Below, piece by piece: positions 1-7,720 of a stretch of 64,000 nt of DNA (its first letter is position 1; each line of letters begins with the position of its first letter). The notes under the pieces were generated by a model that made no database searches, was not told where the DNA came from, and worked only from the letters and a program-made list of their open reading frames with translations. The stretch covers positions 1 to 64,000 of the forward strand of contig JANQLS010000007.1 of NCBI GenBank assembly GCA_028280485.1. The letters are read 5' to 3'. This stretch comes from Planctomycetota bacterium (GTDB lineage: Bacteria > Planctomycetota > UBA8108 > JACQVS01). The translations under genes were made by a program, and so were the position numbers.

Positions 1-84
1 TCCATAGTCCCCAGTTCCAGGAAAATAGAAAAGAGGCTCGTCGACAACGTGTCCGAGAGGATTTCCCGCTCCGAGAGGAAGCAT
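1..84 (-). CDS. atpB: F0F1 ATP synthase subunit a, N-terminal fragment
   Basis: Only the first 28 codons are in the window; the gene runs off the left edge. The N-terminus reads MLPLGAGNPLGHVVDEP, which resembles the short stretch ahead of the first helix of F0 subunit a, the membrane stator subunit carrying the proton half-channels. The ATG at 82-84 is the only in-frame ATG after an upstream in-frame TGA and follows the purine-rich run AAGAAAGAAAAAGAG. It lies 91 bp downstream of the AtpI-like gene, the usual order at the head of an atp operon. The call rests on this short sequence plus context. Confidence 0.7.
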   Translation of the reverse strand, partial: MLPLGAGNPLGHVVDEPLFYFPGTGDYG

Positions 85-175
85 ACTCAGCTCTTTTTCT
101 TTCTTGAGAGTCCAAAAACTCCATCGAGCTCTTTCAGCTTCCGATGAAGTTCGTCAATTCTTTTAGATCAAAGTT

Positions 176-655
176 TTAGGAGCCTGACTTAGTAGAACTC
201 GCCGAACTTTTCATTCCGGCGACGTAAACCCAGACCTCGAAAAACTTAAAACTCATATATAAAAACAAGGCTGTGATGACGGAGATCTTTAATCCGTCCT
301 TCCAAACCTTGGCGATCACTACCGTTCCAATCAGGAACAAGAAAACCCCGACAAAACTGCCGAGCATCATCTCGCGCATGACCGCAGCTTGACTCGCGTT
401 CGCTTGTCGTCTCACACAAAGTTTTCCGACTCCGATCGCCAACAGGCCAAATCCAACGCCTAACAAGTAAGCGTAAAACCCGGTTTCTCCTTGCCAGCTG
501 TGAATTCCGTATCCAGCGAGAGGCAGGGCGATCAAAAGCAGAACGAAGTAAATCCACCATTTAGGTGCACTCGGTTCCGGCTGAGGTTCAGTTGAGTCAT
601 GCCCTGAACCATCATTCTCTTCGACTGAAGGTGAAGGTTGTGCTGGTTCTGACAT
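176..655 (-). CDS. atpI: AtpI-like membrane protein of the ATP synthase operon
   Basis: A 159-residue protein. The first ~30 residues are Pro/Glu/Ser-rich and likely cytoplasmic; about four hydrophobic segments follow (near residues 33-51, 60-78, 97-116 and 124-146). AtpI (UncI) family proteins sit between AtpZ and AtpB and are thought to help assemble the c-ring or support cation balance. The sequence is too divergent for a domain call by eye; position and topology support the name. It starts 38 bp after atpZ ends and is probably co-transcribed with it. Confidence 0.65.
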   Translation of the reverse strand: MSEPAQPSPSVEENDGSGHDSTEPQPEPSAPKWWIYFVLLLIALPLAGYGIHSWQGETGFYAYLLGVGFGLLAIGVGKLCVRRQANASQAAVMREMMLGSFVGVFLFLIGTVVIAKVWKDGLKISVITALFLYMSFKFFEVWVYVAGMKSSASSTKSGS

Positions 656-693
656 AACGAGCTCAGCTCGCTTTTAAGTAATGAACTGGAAAG

Positions 694-969
694 CTAAGGT
701 TTACTTGGTGGTTCACAGTCTTCAGTAGTACTGTCTTCAGCTTCAGACGATGAGGGCTTAGATCCTTCTTCGTCTTCCTCACTCTTCTTCTTAATAGAGT
801 CAGGATAAAGATCTCTATACGTCATAAAGAGCGCTGTTCCGAAGCCGTAAACCAAACCGAGCAAAGTGAAGAGAACCTTCGTTCCCAACCACTTGTCTAA
901 GTAGATCCCTCCAAAAAGCGGAAGAAAGATCGCCAGAACAAACTGAATACCTAATGTGGAGTACTTCAT
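694..969 (-). CDS. atpZ: AtpZ-like F0F1 ATPase accessory protein
   Basis: A 91-residue protein with two hydrophobic helices separated by a short loop containing YLDKWLGT, the hallmark of the AtpZ/ATPase_gene1 family (putative Mg/Ca transporter or assembly factor of the atp operon), then an acidic Ser/Glu-rich tail. The ATG at 967-969 follows AAGGTTGGGGGG. In-frame codons upstream of this ATG stay open for roughly 50 codons and read like the usual charged AtpZ N-terminus (ending LENTKKVGGY), but hold no ATG, GTG, TTG or CTG, so the true start is uncertain. First gene of the leftward atp operon. Confidence 0.75.
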   Translation of the reverse strand: MKYSTLGIQFVLAIFLPLFGGIYLDKWLGTKVLFTLLGLVYGFGTALFMTYRDLYPDSIKKKSEEDEEGSKPSSSEAEDSTTEDCEPPSKP

Positions 970-1407
970 GTACCCCCCAACCTTTTTGGTATTCTCTAAT
1001 CGCTTTAATTGTTCTGGAGACTTTTGTTCACCCCGGATTTGTTCATCTGGTGGTTCACCAGATTTTCCAGACTTGGAAGTGATCGTTTTAGCTCGCCAGT
1101 TTCGAGTTCAAGCGTGGACTATCCCAGCTCGAAAGCCCGTCTTTAAACCCTTAAAAAAAGAGCTGTTTGGAGGGGATTTACAAGCTGATCAAGGGGACTT
1201 CAAAAGTCCCGATAAATCGAATCAAGCAGGGTTTTTAGCAGGTCTATCCCCAGGTTTCAACCGTGAATAAGCATTCATAATTCGGTTTTGCGAAATTTCT
1301 CGGGGTGGGCTCTCAAGCAGTTAACTACAAATCGGATCGGAGGAAGAAGAAGAGCAAAAATATGCGGAAAATAAAGGGATTTTTACTATATAAAGGGGAA
1401 GTAAAGA
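970..1407. other. Upstream region of the atp operon, no gene recognised
   Basis: This 438-bp stretch separates atpZ from the SDR gene, both read leftwards. It should hold the atp operon promoter, but no convincing -35/-10 pair could be fixed by eye. The part next to atpZ is open in the atpZ frame. A rightward open frame across the region has no recognisable similarity and is probably a shadow. Confidence 0.5.
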
Positions 1408-2136
1408 TCATTTCTGCGACGATTTGCCACGCCTCAATACAACCCTCTTTGACGGACTCAGAATGACCTCTTCCATCACCACTGAATCTCGACATTGCAG
1501 CACATCTAATATAGCCCGAGCAACATCCTCACATTCGAGGGCATTTTCGGGTTCGTCGCCGGGTTGAATGGTGAGCCCTTCAAAGAATGGGCTACGAGTG
1601 GGCCCCGGGAGAAGACAAGAAACTCGAATGCCTAATTTCGAAACTTCTTCTCGTAAAGCTTGAGTGAATCCGCGAAGGGCAAATTTGCTGGCGCAGTAAA
1701 CCGCCCCTTCACGTTTACCGTATAAAGCAGCTTCAGAGGCGATGTAGATGAGATTCCCGCCCCCCTTCTTTTTCATCTCCGGCAAGGCCTGCTTGGTCAG
1801 GTAGGCGTGCGAAGTAAAGTTGAGCTCCATCAAAGAAGTGATGTCTTCGAATGAAAACTGTTCTAAATGCCCAAACTTTCCCCGGCCGGCGTTAAAGATA
1901 ATCGTTTCAGCTTCTGCGACTTGAGATTGCAGCTCCCCCTTCAATCGAGTTTTAAATAACTTCAAATCGGCGAGGTCGACTTCCTGAACTTGAAAATTCT
2001 CATGCTCAAAATCCGTCTTCGAGAAATCGCGAGCCCAAGCGATCACCTTGTAACCTTCAGCGATCAGCAACTTCGCAGTAGCGAGTCCGATTCCGGAGCT
2101 TCCTCCGGTGATGAGAGCGTTGTGTTTCTTACTCAT
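1408..2136 (-). CDS. Short-chain dehydrogenase/reductase
   Basis: A 242-residue classical SDR. The NAD(P)-binding motif TGGSSGIG is near the N-terminus, NAG follows strand 4, and the catalytic Ser (in YIAS) and YCASK (Tyr-x-x-x-Lys) are in place. These enzymes are cytoplasmic Rossmann-fold oxidoreductases acting on hydroxyl or keto groups; the substrate cannot be read from sequence. The ATG at 2134-2136 (MSKKHN) is preferred because it places the Rossmann strand at the usual distance; an in-frame start six codons upstream is possible. A REP-like element lies upstream with its GTAG side toward this gene. Confidence 0.85.
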   Translation of the reverse strand: MSKKHNALITGGSSGIGLATAKLLIAEGYKVIAWARDFSKTDFEHENFQVQEVDLADLKLFKTRLKGELQSQVAEAETIIFNAGRGKFGHLEQFSFEDITSLMELNFTSHAYLTKQALPEMKKKGGGNLIYIASEAALYGKREGAVYCASKFALRGFTQALREEVSKLGIRVSCLLPGPTRSPFFEGLTIQPGDEPENALECEDVARAILDVLQCRDSVVMEEVILSPSKRVVLRRGKSSQK

Positions 2137-2196
2137 ATATTTATTGTAGCCCAATTCGCCAGAATTTGGGTGTGAACACTAAAAAGCGCTCTTTTA

Positions 2197-2370
2197 GTAG
2201 TAGGCTCGCTCCGCGAGTCGTATGAAACGAGTCGAATTAATTTGTCCTTATTGGTGTGAAAAACAAATCGGCATGGTTCGGAAGATTAATCCCCTCGCTA
2301 GCGCTTCGGGCTAGTTAATAACGATTTCGTTTTTCACAATCCTTTACTAGCCCGAAGCGCTAGCGAGGGG
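2197..2370. repeat. Composite palindromic element: REP-like unit plus inverted 27-bp pair
   Basis: A REP-like unit at 2197-2222 (GTAGTAGGC, then stem TCGC-TCC-GCGA) faces the SDR gene. It is followed by a spacer and an inverted pair at 2291-2317 and 2344-2370 (CCCCTCGCTAGCGCTTCGG and its complement) able to form a long hairpin. The same arrangement, including the spacer words TATGAAACGA and GGTGTGAAAAACAAA, recurs inverted at 14500-14673, so this is one dispersed element of about 174 bp. Confidence 0.85.
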
Positions 2371-2455
2371 ATTTTCTCTATCACAAACGATATGGATTTT
2401 GAGTATTAGCGAAAACTTAGGAGAGACGCTTCTTGAGCCCTATCTATCCTCAATC

Positions 2456-2664
2456 GACCCAGGGCGTTGTCCTGGGCTATAAAGTAGCGGGCCTTCAGTC
2501 CTTGGGCTGATTGTAGCCAACCATTTAAAAACCTTTTCGTATATTAACTAGCCCGAAGCGCTAGCGAGGGTGGGCAAAGTACCAAATTAGACGAAACTGT
2601 TGTTCAAACTCTGTTTGATTTTAAAACTGATTCGCTCCGACGGCACACAGCGTGTGCCTACTAC
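2456..2664. repeat. Composite palindromic element: CCCAGGGC hairpin, CGCTAGCG word, REP-like unit
   Basis: Contains the hairpin CCCAGGGC-GTT-GTCCTGGG near 2458, a GGGC/GTCC hairpin, a single copy of the 27-bp CGCTAGCG-type word (2544-2570), and a REP-like unit with an ACACAGCGTGT stem (2639-2664). Its GCCTACTAC end supplies the stop codon of the leftward radical SAM gene. The same order recurs at 7497-7703. Confidence 0.8.
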
Positions 2665-3668
2665 TCTGAACGACTCTTCCCATCACACGGAAAAAACCGT
2701 GCCCGCGAAATGTGCTCAAGAATCTTCTCCTCGCAGAAAGATTCTAATTCTTCCTGCAAGCGATCCTGATAGCTCACCAATCCATCCCGTTCTTCCAGAC
2801 CGAATGCGAAAAGAGGATTCTCAGGAAACAACCGATCTAGCTTCTTATAAGTGCTTTTCGGCAAGCGAAAGGATCCTAAACTGACGGAATGAACTTGATC
2901 CGCTCGAATCGTTGAAAAGACTTTTTCAAAGAGTTGTTCGTAATGCTGTTGCCACTGGTCACTGTAGATCAAGGGATCGAACCTCAGCCCGACCGGCCAA
3001 CCTTTTTCTTGGAGTTTTCGTGCTGCATCCAATCGGCGTTCCAAGCGAGGAACATCCTCTTCTAAGGCTTCCCCCACCACCTCATTACTCAAACTAAAAG
3101 CGATGACGACATTGGAAAGCGGCTCTCGCTTAAGCAATGAATCGATCTTCGTGCTTTTGGTGCGAAGTTCTAAAAAACTCTCTGATCGCCCTTCAAAGAA
3201 AGGAATAAACTCTTCGGCAAAGTGGGTCAGGGGTTCTAAGGCCAAACTATCGCAATCGTAGCCAGAAAAGAAGGTGCATTCCTCTCCTGAGTTTTCTTCG
3301 ATAATTTTTTCTAAGCCCTCAAAGAATAATTCGTAATTCACAAACAAAACCAAGTGAGCCGAGCGATACATCCCCTGAAGAAAACAATAGCGACAGTCGT
3401 ATACACAGTTGAGGAGATGCGAGAAGTAATAATTCCTATCCGTTCCAATACCGTAACCGCGCGGTGTTTCTAGTACTGTTTCCCCATGCTTCTCAGCGAG
3501 GATCAAAGCTGGACGTTGCTTTTGCAGTCTAAAGTCTTGAGCGTTTCGATTGAAGACTTCGCCGTAACGTGAACAGGGGATGATTCGCGATCGAGGGTAG
3601 CGACTCAAAATAGATTGAGTGCGCGGATGCTCTCGAACCGCATCTTCGACGTAGATCAATTCGAACAT
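2661..3668 (-). CDS. Spore photoproduct lyase-like radical SAM protein
   Basis: A 335-residue protein with the SPL-type cluster motif CVYDCRYC (Cys88-x3-Cys92-x2-Cys95), which binds the 4Fe-4S cluster that cleaves S-adenosylmethionine. Overall it resembles the SPL family; true spore photoproduct lyase repairs a thymine dimer in spore DNA. The segment aligned with the catalytic-cysteine region of Bacillus SPL reads SGYDCDSLALE, with its Cys about two residues off the expected place, so the same reaction is not assured. It starts three bases after the nucleosidase-like gene ends (TAATTCATG), so the two are translationally coupled. Its TAG stop is part of a repeat. Confidence 0.8.
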   Translation of the reverse strand: MFELIYVEDAVREHPRTQSILSRYPRSRIIPCSRYGEVFNRNAQDFRLQKQRPALILAEKHGETVLETPRGYGIGTDRNYYFSHLLNCVYDCRYCFLQGMYRSAHLVLFVNYELFFEGLEKIIEENSGEECTFFSGYDCDSLALEPLTHFAEEFIPFFEGRSESFLELRTKSTKIDSLLKREPLSNVVIAFSLSNEVVGEALEEDVPRLERRLDAARKLQEKGWPVGLRFDPLIYSDQWQQHYEQLFEKVFSTIRADQVHSVSLGSFRLPKSTYKKLDRLFPENPLFAFGLEERDGLVSYQDRLQEELESFCEEKILEHISRARFFPCDGKSRSE

Positions 3669-3671
3669 GAA

Positions 3672-4511
3672 TTAGCCCACCTTCGAATCCAACTGGGCAT
3701 AATCCGGCGCAGCCACGGAAGCTAATGATTCCTCAAGTGAAGCTATGATTTTTTTGCTTTTCAAATCTTCACCCTGAAATTGGAATTCAGGACTCAACAC
3801 CAAAAGGTGCCGAGTTAGAGTCTTGAGCCTTCTCTTTTCGCTGACGGTAAAGTGGGCTTTTTCAATGAGTGAATGATAAAGAGGATTCGCCTCGATGCGC
3901 TGATTGAGATAGGTAATCACCTCTCTCCCGATCTCTATACATCCGTCGATGGCATTTAAGTTTTGCTGAACGAGTTCTTCTATACGTTGGGGAGTCAATT
4001 GGTCCGCCGAAGACTCAGCATTATCTGAAACCACTTTCAATGAATGAATACATTCAGCCGTTTGAAACCGACTGGCGACACTAAAGAACCCGAAAGCTTC
4101 CATATCGACGGCAAAGCGATCAGGAAGGTTTTCACTGGGTGAATCAACCGACAGTAATTCATAACTCGGTAAAGGGATTTCGAACGGAAACGATGGGTAG
4201 AACGATCTCTGAGTTGCAGAATCGACAATCTTGTGCGCTAAAAACGCTTCTCCTAACTCACTCTCTTTGCGACCCGCGATTCCCGCATTGAGCCAAAAGC
4301 AGGGATCGGGATCTTCTTCCGTTCGTTGAGCCCAACCCGCAAGCCAAGCACACGCTCCTCCGGAAGCCACTTTTCCGATGCCACTCTGAACCAAGCGCAC
4401 GCCATCACCCTCGTAGATACGATACCCCGGTGAAGTGGAGACCACTTTCAATTTCAAGTGCTCGATCAAAGGGCGAGCTTCAGGGGCTAAGGCAACGACG
4501 AGGTGGATCAT
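3672..4511 (-). CDS. Nucleoside phosphorylase/nucleosidase-like protein
   Basis: A 279-residue protein. The first ~200 residues follow the purine nucleoside phosphorylase / MTA-SAH nucleosidase fold: an early VALAPEARPL strand, SGIGKV, NAGIAG, VDMEAFGF (counterpart of VDMES) and VVSDNAES (counterpart of the catalytic SDNA). The C-terminal ~80 residues are a helical extension with no clear family. It is the first gene of a two-gene unit with the SPL-like gene. One plausible link is that it removes S-adenosyl by-products, but that is inference. The ATG abuts a repeat ending CCTACTACC...CTACT. Confidence 0.7.
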   Translation of the reverse strand: MIHLVVALAPEARPLIEHLKLKVVSTSPGYRIYEGDGVRLVQSGIGKVASGGACAWLAGWAQRTEEDPDPCFWLNAGIAGRKESELGEAFLAHKIVDSATQRSFYPSFPFEIPLPSYELLSVDSPSENLPDRFAVDMEAFGFFSVASRFQTAECIHSLKVVSDNAESSADQLTPQRIEELVQQNLNAIDGCIEIGREVITYLNQRIEANPLYHSLIEKAHFTVSEKRRLKTLTRHLLVLSPEFQFQGEDLKSKKIIASLEESLASVAAPDYAQLDSKVG

Positions 4512-4522
4512 AGTAGTCTAGG

Positions 4523-4700
4523 GTAGTAGGCACACGCTGTGTGCCGTTTGGTGGTCGGCTCATCCCGTAAGCCGAAACAGTTCTGGATTCAGATGAAGCT
4601 CTAAATGGGTTAATTTAGCAATCGATGCGACCTATTTTATTAAGTTAACTCCCCTTAAATAATGATTTCGCTTCGACGGCACACAGCGTGTGCCTACTAC
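4523..4700. repeat. REPIN-like inverted pair (ACACGC stem)
   Basis: Two REP-like units with the same stem, at 4523-4546 and 4674-4700, lie in inverted orientation with their GTAGTAG sides outward, one facing the nucleosidase-like gene and the other the enolase-superfamily gene. Between them is a smaller hairpin GGCTCATCCCGTAAGCC (4557-4573). Confidence 0.8.
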
Positions 4701-4795
4701 CATCAAAATCTCAATACCAATACTCTCGCATATCGTTATACTATTTCCCTTTCGATAATCACAAATTCAAATCTTACTAAAAGCTCAGCTCGACT

Positions 4796-5965
4796 ATGAA
4801 GATCACCGACTTTCGTACCATCCCGATGGGAACCCCCTGGCGTAATGTTTCTTACTTGATCCTCGAAACCGATACCGGATTAATCGGCTTAGGAGAATCT
4901 CGCATCGTCGGTAAAACCCATACCGTCTTGGAATACCTGCGTGATGTTAAACGCCATATCATCGGTCACGACCCTCACGATATCGAAGATCTCTACCGAA
5001 GGCTCACCCTTCTCGATTTTGGAAAACCCGGCGAAGTGGTGATGACGGGCTTGGCGATGGTCGAACTCGCCTGTTGGGATTTGATCGGTAAAGCCTGTAA
5101 CCAACCCGTCTATAAACTGCTCGGGGGAAAAGTACGAGACAAGGTTCCAGCTTATGCCAATGGTTGGTACCGAGTAGAGCGCGATCCTCAGGCCTTCGCT
5201 GAAGCAGCGAAAAAAGTAGTCGATCGGGGCTACATCGGAATGAAATTCGATCCCTTCGGCAATGGGGATCTCGAATTGACCCGAGAAGAACTCAAGATCT
5301 CCATTCAAATCATCGAAGCGGTACGTGAAGCCGTAGGGCCTGACATTCAATTGTTTATTGAAATGCACGGTCGGTTCGCCGCGCATCAGGCTCTCGAAAT
5401 TGCGAAGAAGATCGAACACATCAACCCAAGTTGGCTCGAAGAGCCTTGCCGCCCCAATGACCTCGATGGACTCGCTCGAGTACGCCAAGGCACTTATCTA
5501 CCGATCGCAACCGGGGAACGTCTTTACGGTGCACCCGATTTTCGCCCCTTCTTTGGGCTCAATGCCATCGACATCATCCAACCCGACATCACTCAATGCG
5601 GTGGAATTTTAGAAGTGAAAAAAATCGCCTCGACCGCCGAATCGCACGGGGTCATGGTCGCTCCGCATAATGTTGGAGGCATCGTCAGCACGATGGCCGC
5701 CCTTCATCTCATGTTCACCCTTAGGAACGGAAAGATCCTCGAACACTTCAACGATTTCGTTGATCAAGAAGTGCAGCAAGCCGGAACGGGATACCCGACC
5801 GTCGTCGATGGCCACTTCAGCCTGCCCGATAAACCCGGTTGGGGAGTGGAATTAGATGAAGATTTCATCAAAGCCCATCCGCCCGGAAATGATGGCGATG
5901 TGATCCAAGATCCCGGCCTCGACATGTTCAGAAAAGCTGACTGGAACATGCGGCAAGATACTTAA
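4796..5965 (+). CDS. Mandelate racemase/muconate lactonizing enzyme superfamily protein (sugar acid dehydratase-like)
   Basis: A 389-residue enolase-superfamily protein with the N-terminal capping domain and C-terminal barrel. Visible barrel motifs are KFDPFG (Lys-x-Asp at strand 2), IEMHGRF (metal ligand at strand 3), EEP (strand 4), TGERLYG (strand 5), QPD and APHN (catalytic His region). The pattern is closest to sugar-acid dehydratases such as galactonate or gluconate dehydratase, which form 2-keto-3-deoxy acids with Mg2+; the exact sugar is not determinable. No sugar-acid aldolase or kinase lies nearby. It appears monocistronic. Confidence 0.85.
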   Translation: MKITDFRTIPMGTPWRNVSYLILETDTGLIGLGESRIVGKTHTVLEYLRDVKRHIIGHDPHDIEDLYRRLTLLDFGKPGEVVMTGLAMVELACWDLIGKACNQPVYKLLGGKVRDKVPAYANGWYRVERDPQAFAEAAKKVVDRGYIGMKFDPFGNGDLELTREELKISIQIIEAVREAVGPDIQLFIEMHGRFAAHQALEIAKKIEHINPSWLEEPCRPNDLDGLARVRQGTYLPIATGERLYGAPDFRPFFGLNAIDIIQPDITQCGGILEVKKIASTAESHGVMVAPHNVGGIVSTMAALHLMFTLRNGKILEHFNDFVDQEVQQAGTGYPTVVDGHFSLPDKPGWGVELDEDFIKAHPPGNDGDVIQDPGLDMFRKADWNMRQDT

Positions 5966-6174
5966 GGGAATTCCCCCCATAAAATTCCTAACAAATTTTT
6001 CATGAACCCCAGGGGTGAGACATTTTGTTCGCTTGTTTCCTGATGATGGAAACCGGTATACTGAAAAGTCACACGTAGTCCATCTCGCCAGAGATTGGGA
6101 CGATTACACCTTGAAGTTTACCCCGCCCAAATTCTGGCGAATTTGGCTCCACGCGCGCGCAATTCACCATCGAC

Positions 6175-6180
6175 AGGAGT
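6175..6180 (+). promoter_or_regulatory. Ribosome binding site of the DUF3500 gene
   Basis: AGGAGT lies 5 bp before the ATG at 6186 and fixes that start. Confidence 0.75.
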
Positions 6181-6185
6181 AAGAA

Positions 6186-7286
6186 ATGAAACGTTCCGTT
6201 GTGATCACGAGTATCGCTCTATTAATGGCAGCGTTTGTCTGCCAATTCTTCATCTCTCCTCAGCTCACCGTTTTAGCTGACAAAAAAGAAGAGAAGAAAG
6301 AAGGGGAGAAGAAAAAAGAAGGCAAAAAGAAAAAGAGAAAACCAGCGGGACCGAGCGGCCCAAAAGTTTTAGCGGCAGCGAATAAGTTCTTAGAATCACT
6401 TACTGAAGAACAAAAGAAAGTTGCCCTTTTCGAATTGAATGACAATGAGCGTACAAATTGGCACTTCATCCCCCGAACTCGAAAAGGTTTGGCTTTGAAA
6501 GCGATGAAGAAAAAGCAACAACGGTTGGCCTTAGCTCTTTTGAGATCTTCGATGAGTGGCCCTGGCTTCAAAAAGGCAGAACAAACTCGCCAATTAGAAG
6601 CCGTCCTCTTTAAAATCGAAGGCCCTCGCCCCAATCGTAGCTTCACTCGTGACACCGAGCTCTATCACATTTCTATTTTCGGGACTCCCTCTGAAAAAGG
6701 AAAATGGGGCTGGAGATACGAAGGTCACCACCTGAGTCTCAATTTTAGCTTAGAAGATGGCAAGCTCAGTTCAGCAACTCCACTTTTCTTTGGTATCAAC
6801 CCCGCTCAAGTTCCTGACGAAGAAAAATTCGGGAAGCAACGCGGTTTGAGAGTTTTAGGTAAACTGGAAGATGCGATCACCGCATTGGGCGCCTCTCTCA
6901 ACGACGACCAAAAGAAAGCTATTTTGGGTAAAGGTGACCCTGAAGAAGTCAAAGAAACCACCAAGGCTAAATACGAAGCTGATCTTCCAAAGGGTTTAGC
7001 CGCCAAGGCGATGGATAAAAAACAAAAGAAACTTCTACGAACCATCATCACCGAACACACCCGCAACCTTCCTGCTGACGTTCAAAAAGAACTTTTAAAC
7101 GGCATCAAAGAAGGCGGAAACAATAAAGTTCAAATCGCATGGCGAGGGAGCTTAGATACAAAAGCCGGTCACTCGTTCCTCGTCTACGGACCGACCTTTA
7201 TCATCTCTTACGCGAACTTCCAAAATAACGCGAAACATATTCACACAGGCTTTAGGGCTCGTAGTGGTGAGTTTGGGCTGAAGTGA
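6186..7286 (+). CDS. DUF3500 domain secreted protein
   Basis: A 366-residue protein with an N-terminal signal peptide, a Lys/Glu-rich linker (residues ~30-55) and a DUF3500 domain. Family marks are GWRYEGHHLSLNFS in the middle and a C-terminal block with W-x-G, YGPTFIISYAN and a Gln-Asn/HIHT segment. DUF3500 proteins are secreted or periplasmic and of unknown biochemical role. A good ribosome binding site precedes the start and a strong terminator hairpin follows at 7346-7386, suggesting a single-gene transcript. Confidence 0.85.
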   Translation: MKRSVVITSIALLMAAFVCQFFISPQLTVLADKKEEKKEGEKKKEGKKKKRKPAGPSGPKVLAAANKFLESLTEEQKKVALFELNDNERTNWHFIPRTRKGLALKAMKKKQQRLALALLRSSMSGPGFKKAEQTRQLEAVLFKIEGPRPNRSFTRDTELYHISIFGTPSEKGKWGWRYEGHHLSLNFSLEDGKLSSATPLFFGINPAQVPDEEKFGKQRGLRVLGKLEDAITALGASLNDDQKKAILGKGDPEEVKETTKAKYEADLPKGLAAKAMDKKQKKLLRTIITEHTRNLPADVQKELLNGIKEGGNNKVQIAWRGSLDTKAGHSFLVYGPTFIISYANFQNNAKHIHTGFRARSGEFGLK

Positions 7287-7295
7287 TGAATGATG

Positions 7296-7320
7296 GTAGT
7301 AGGCACACGCCTTGTGCCGT
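7296..7320. repeat. REP-like unit (ACACGC stem)
   Basis: GTAGTAGGC-led palindrome with the GTAG side facing the DUF3500 stop codon, 10 bp away. It pairs with an inverted unit at 7677-7703. Confidence 0.75.
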
Positions 7321-7345
7321 CTTTATAAAAGATTGAATTATTACC

Positions 7346-7386
7346 AAAAAAAAGAGGTTACTCCATTCGAGTGACCTCTTTTTTTT
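7346..7386 (+). terminator. Rho-independent terminator, probably bidirectional
   Basis: A perfect stem AGAGGTTACTC / GAGTGACCTCT (one G-T) with loop CATTC is flanked by eight A on the left and nine T on the right. It lies 60 bp after DUF3500 and could also stop leftward transcription from the sulfatase side. Confidence 0.85.
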
Positions 7387-7496
7387 ATTTTAGTCGGCTC
7401 ACCCCATAAGCTGGGCCAGATGAACGACCCAACCTGCTATTAGGTTTATATTCAAACCAAGGTGAATCCATTTTAAAACCATTTATCTCCCAAGGC

Positions 7497-7720
7497 GACC
7501 CAGGGCGTTGCCCTGGGCTATGAAGTTACGGGCTTACAGCCCTTAGATGTTTGTATCCATCCATTTAAGAATCAATTCAAATTTAACTAGCCCGAAGCGC
7601 TAGCATGGGGGGCTGATTCGCTAATTAAAGCTGAAATGTTTTTCACTTTCTTTCTGAATATAGAATAATTTTGCTTCGACGGCACACTGCGTGTGCCTAC
7701 TACCATCTGCGTGCGGACTA
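7497..7720. repeat. Composite palindromic element, second copy
   Basis: Same order as 2456-2664: CCCAGGGCGTTGCCCTGGG hairpin, GGGCT-TAC-AGCCC hairpin, CGCTAGCG-type word (7583-7610), REP-like unit (7677-7703), then a half-unit TGCGTGCGGACTA (7708-7720) whose CTA is the stop codon of the leftward sulfatase gene. Confidence 0.8.

Noticed and set aside
956-1270. Rightward open frame of 104 codons
   Set aside because: It opposes the atpZ N-terminal frame and promoter, has no family features or ribosome binding site, and looks like a shadow.
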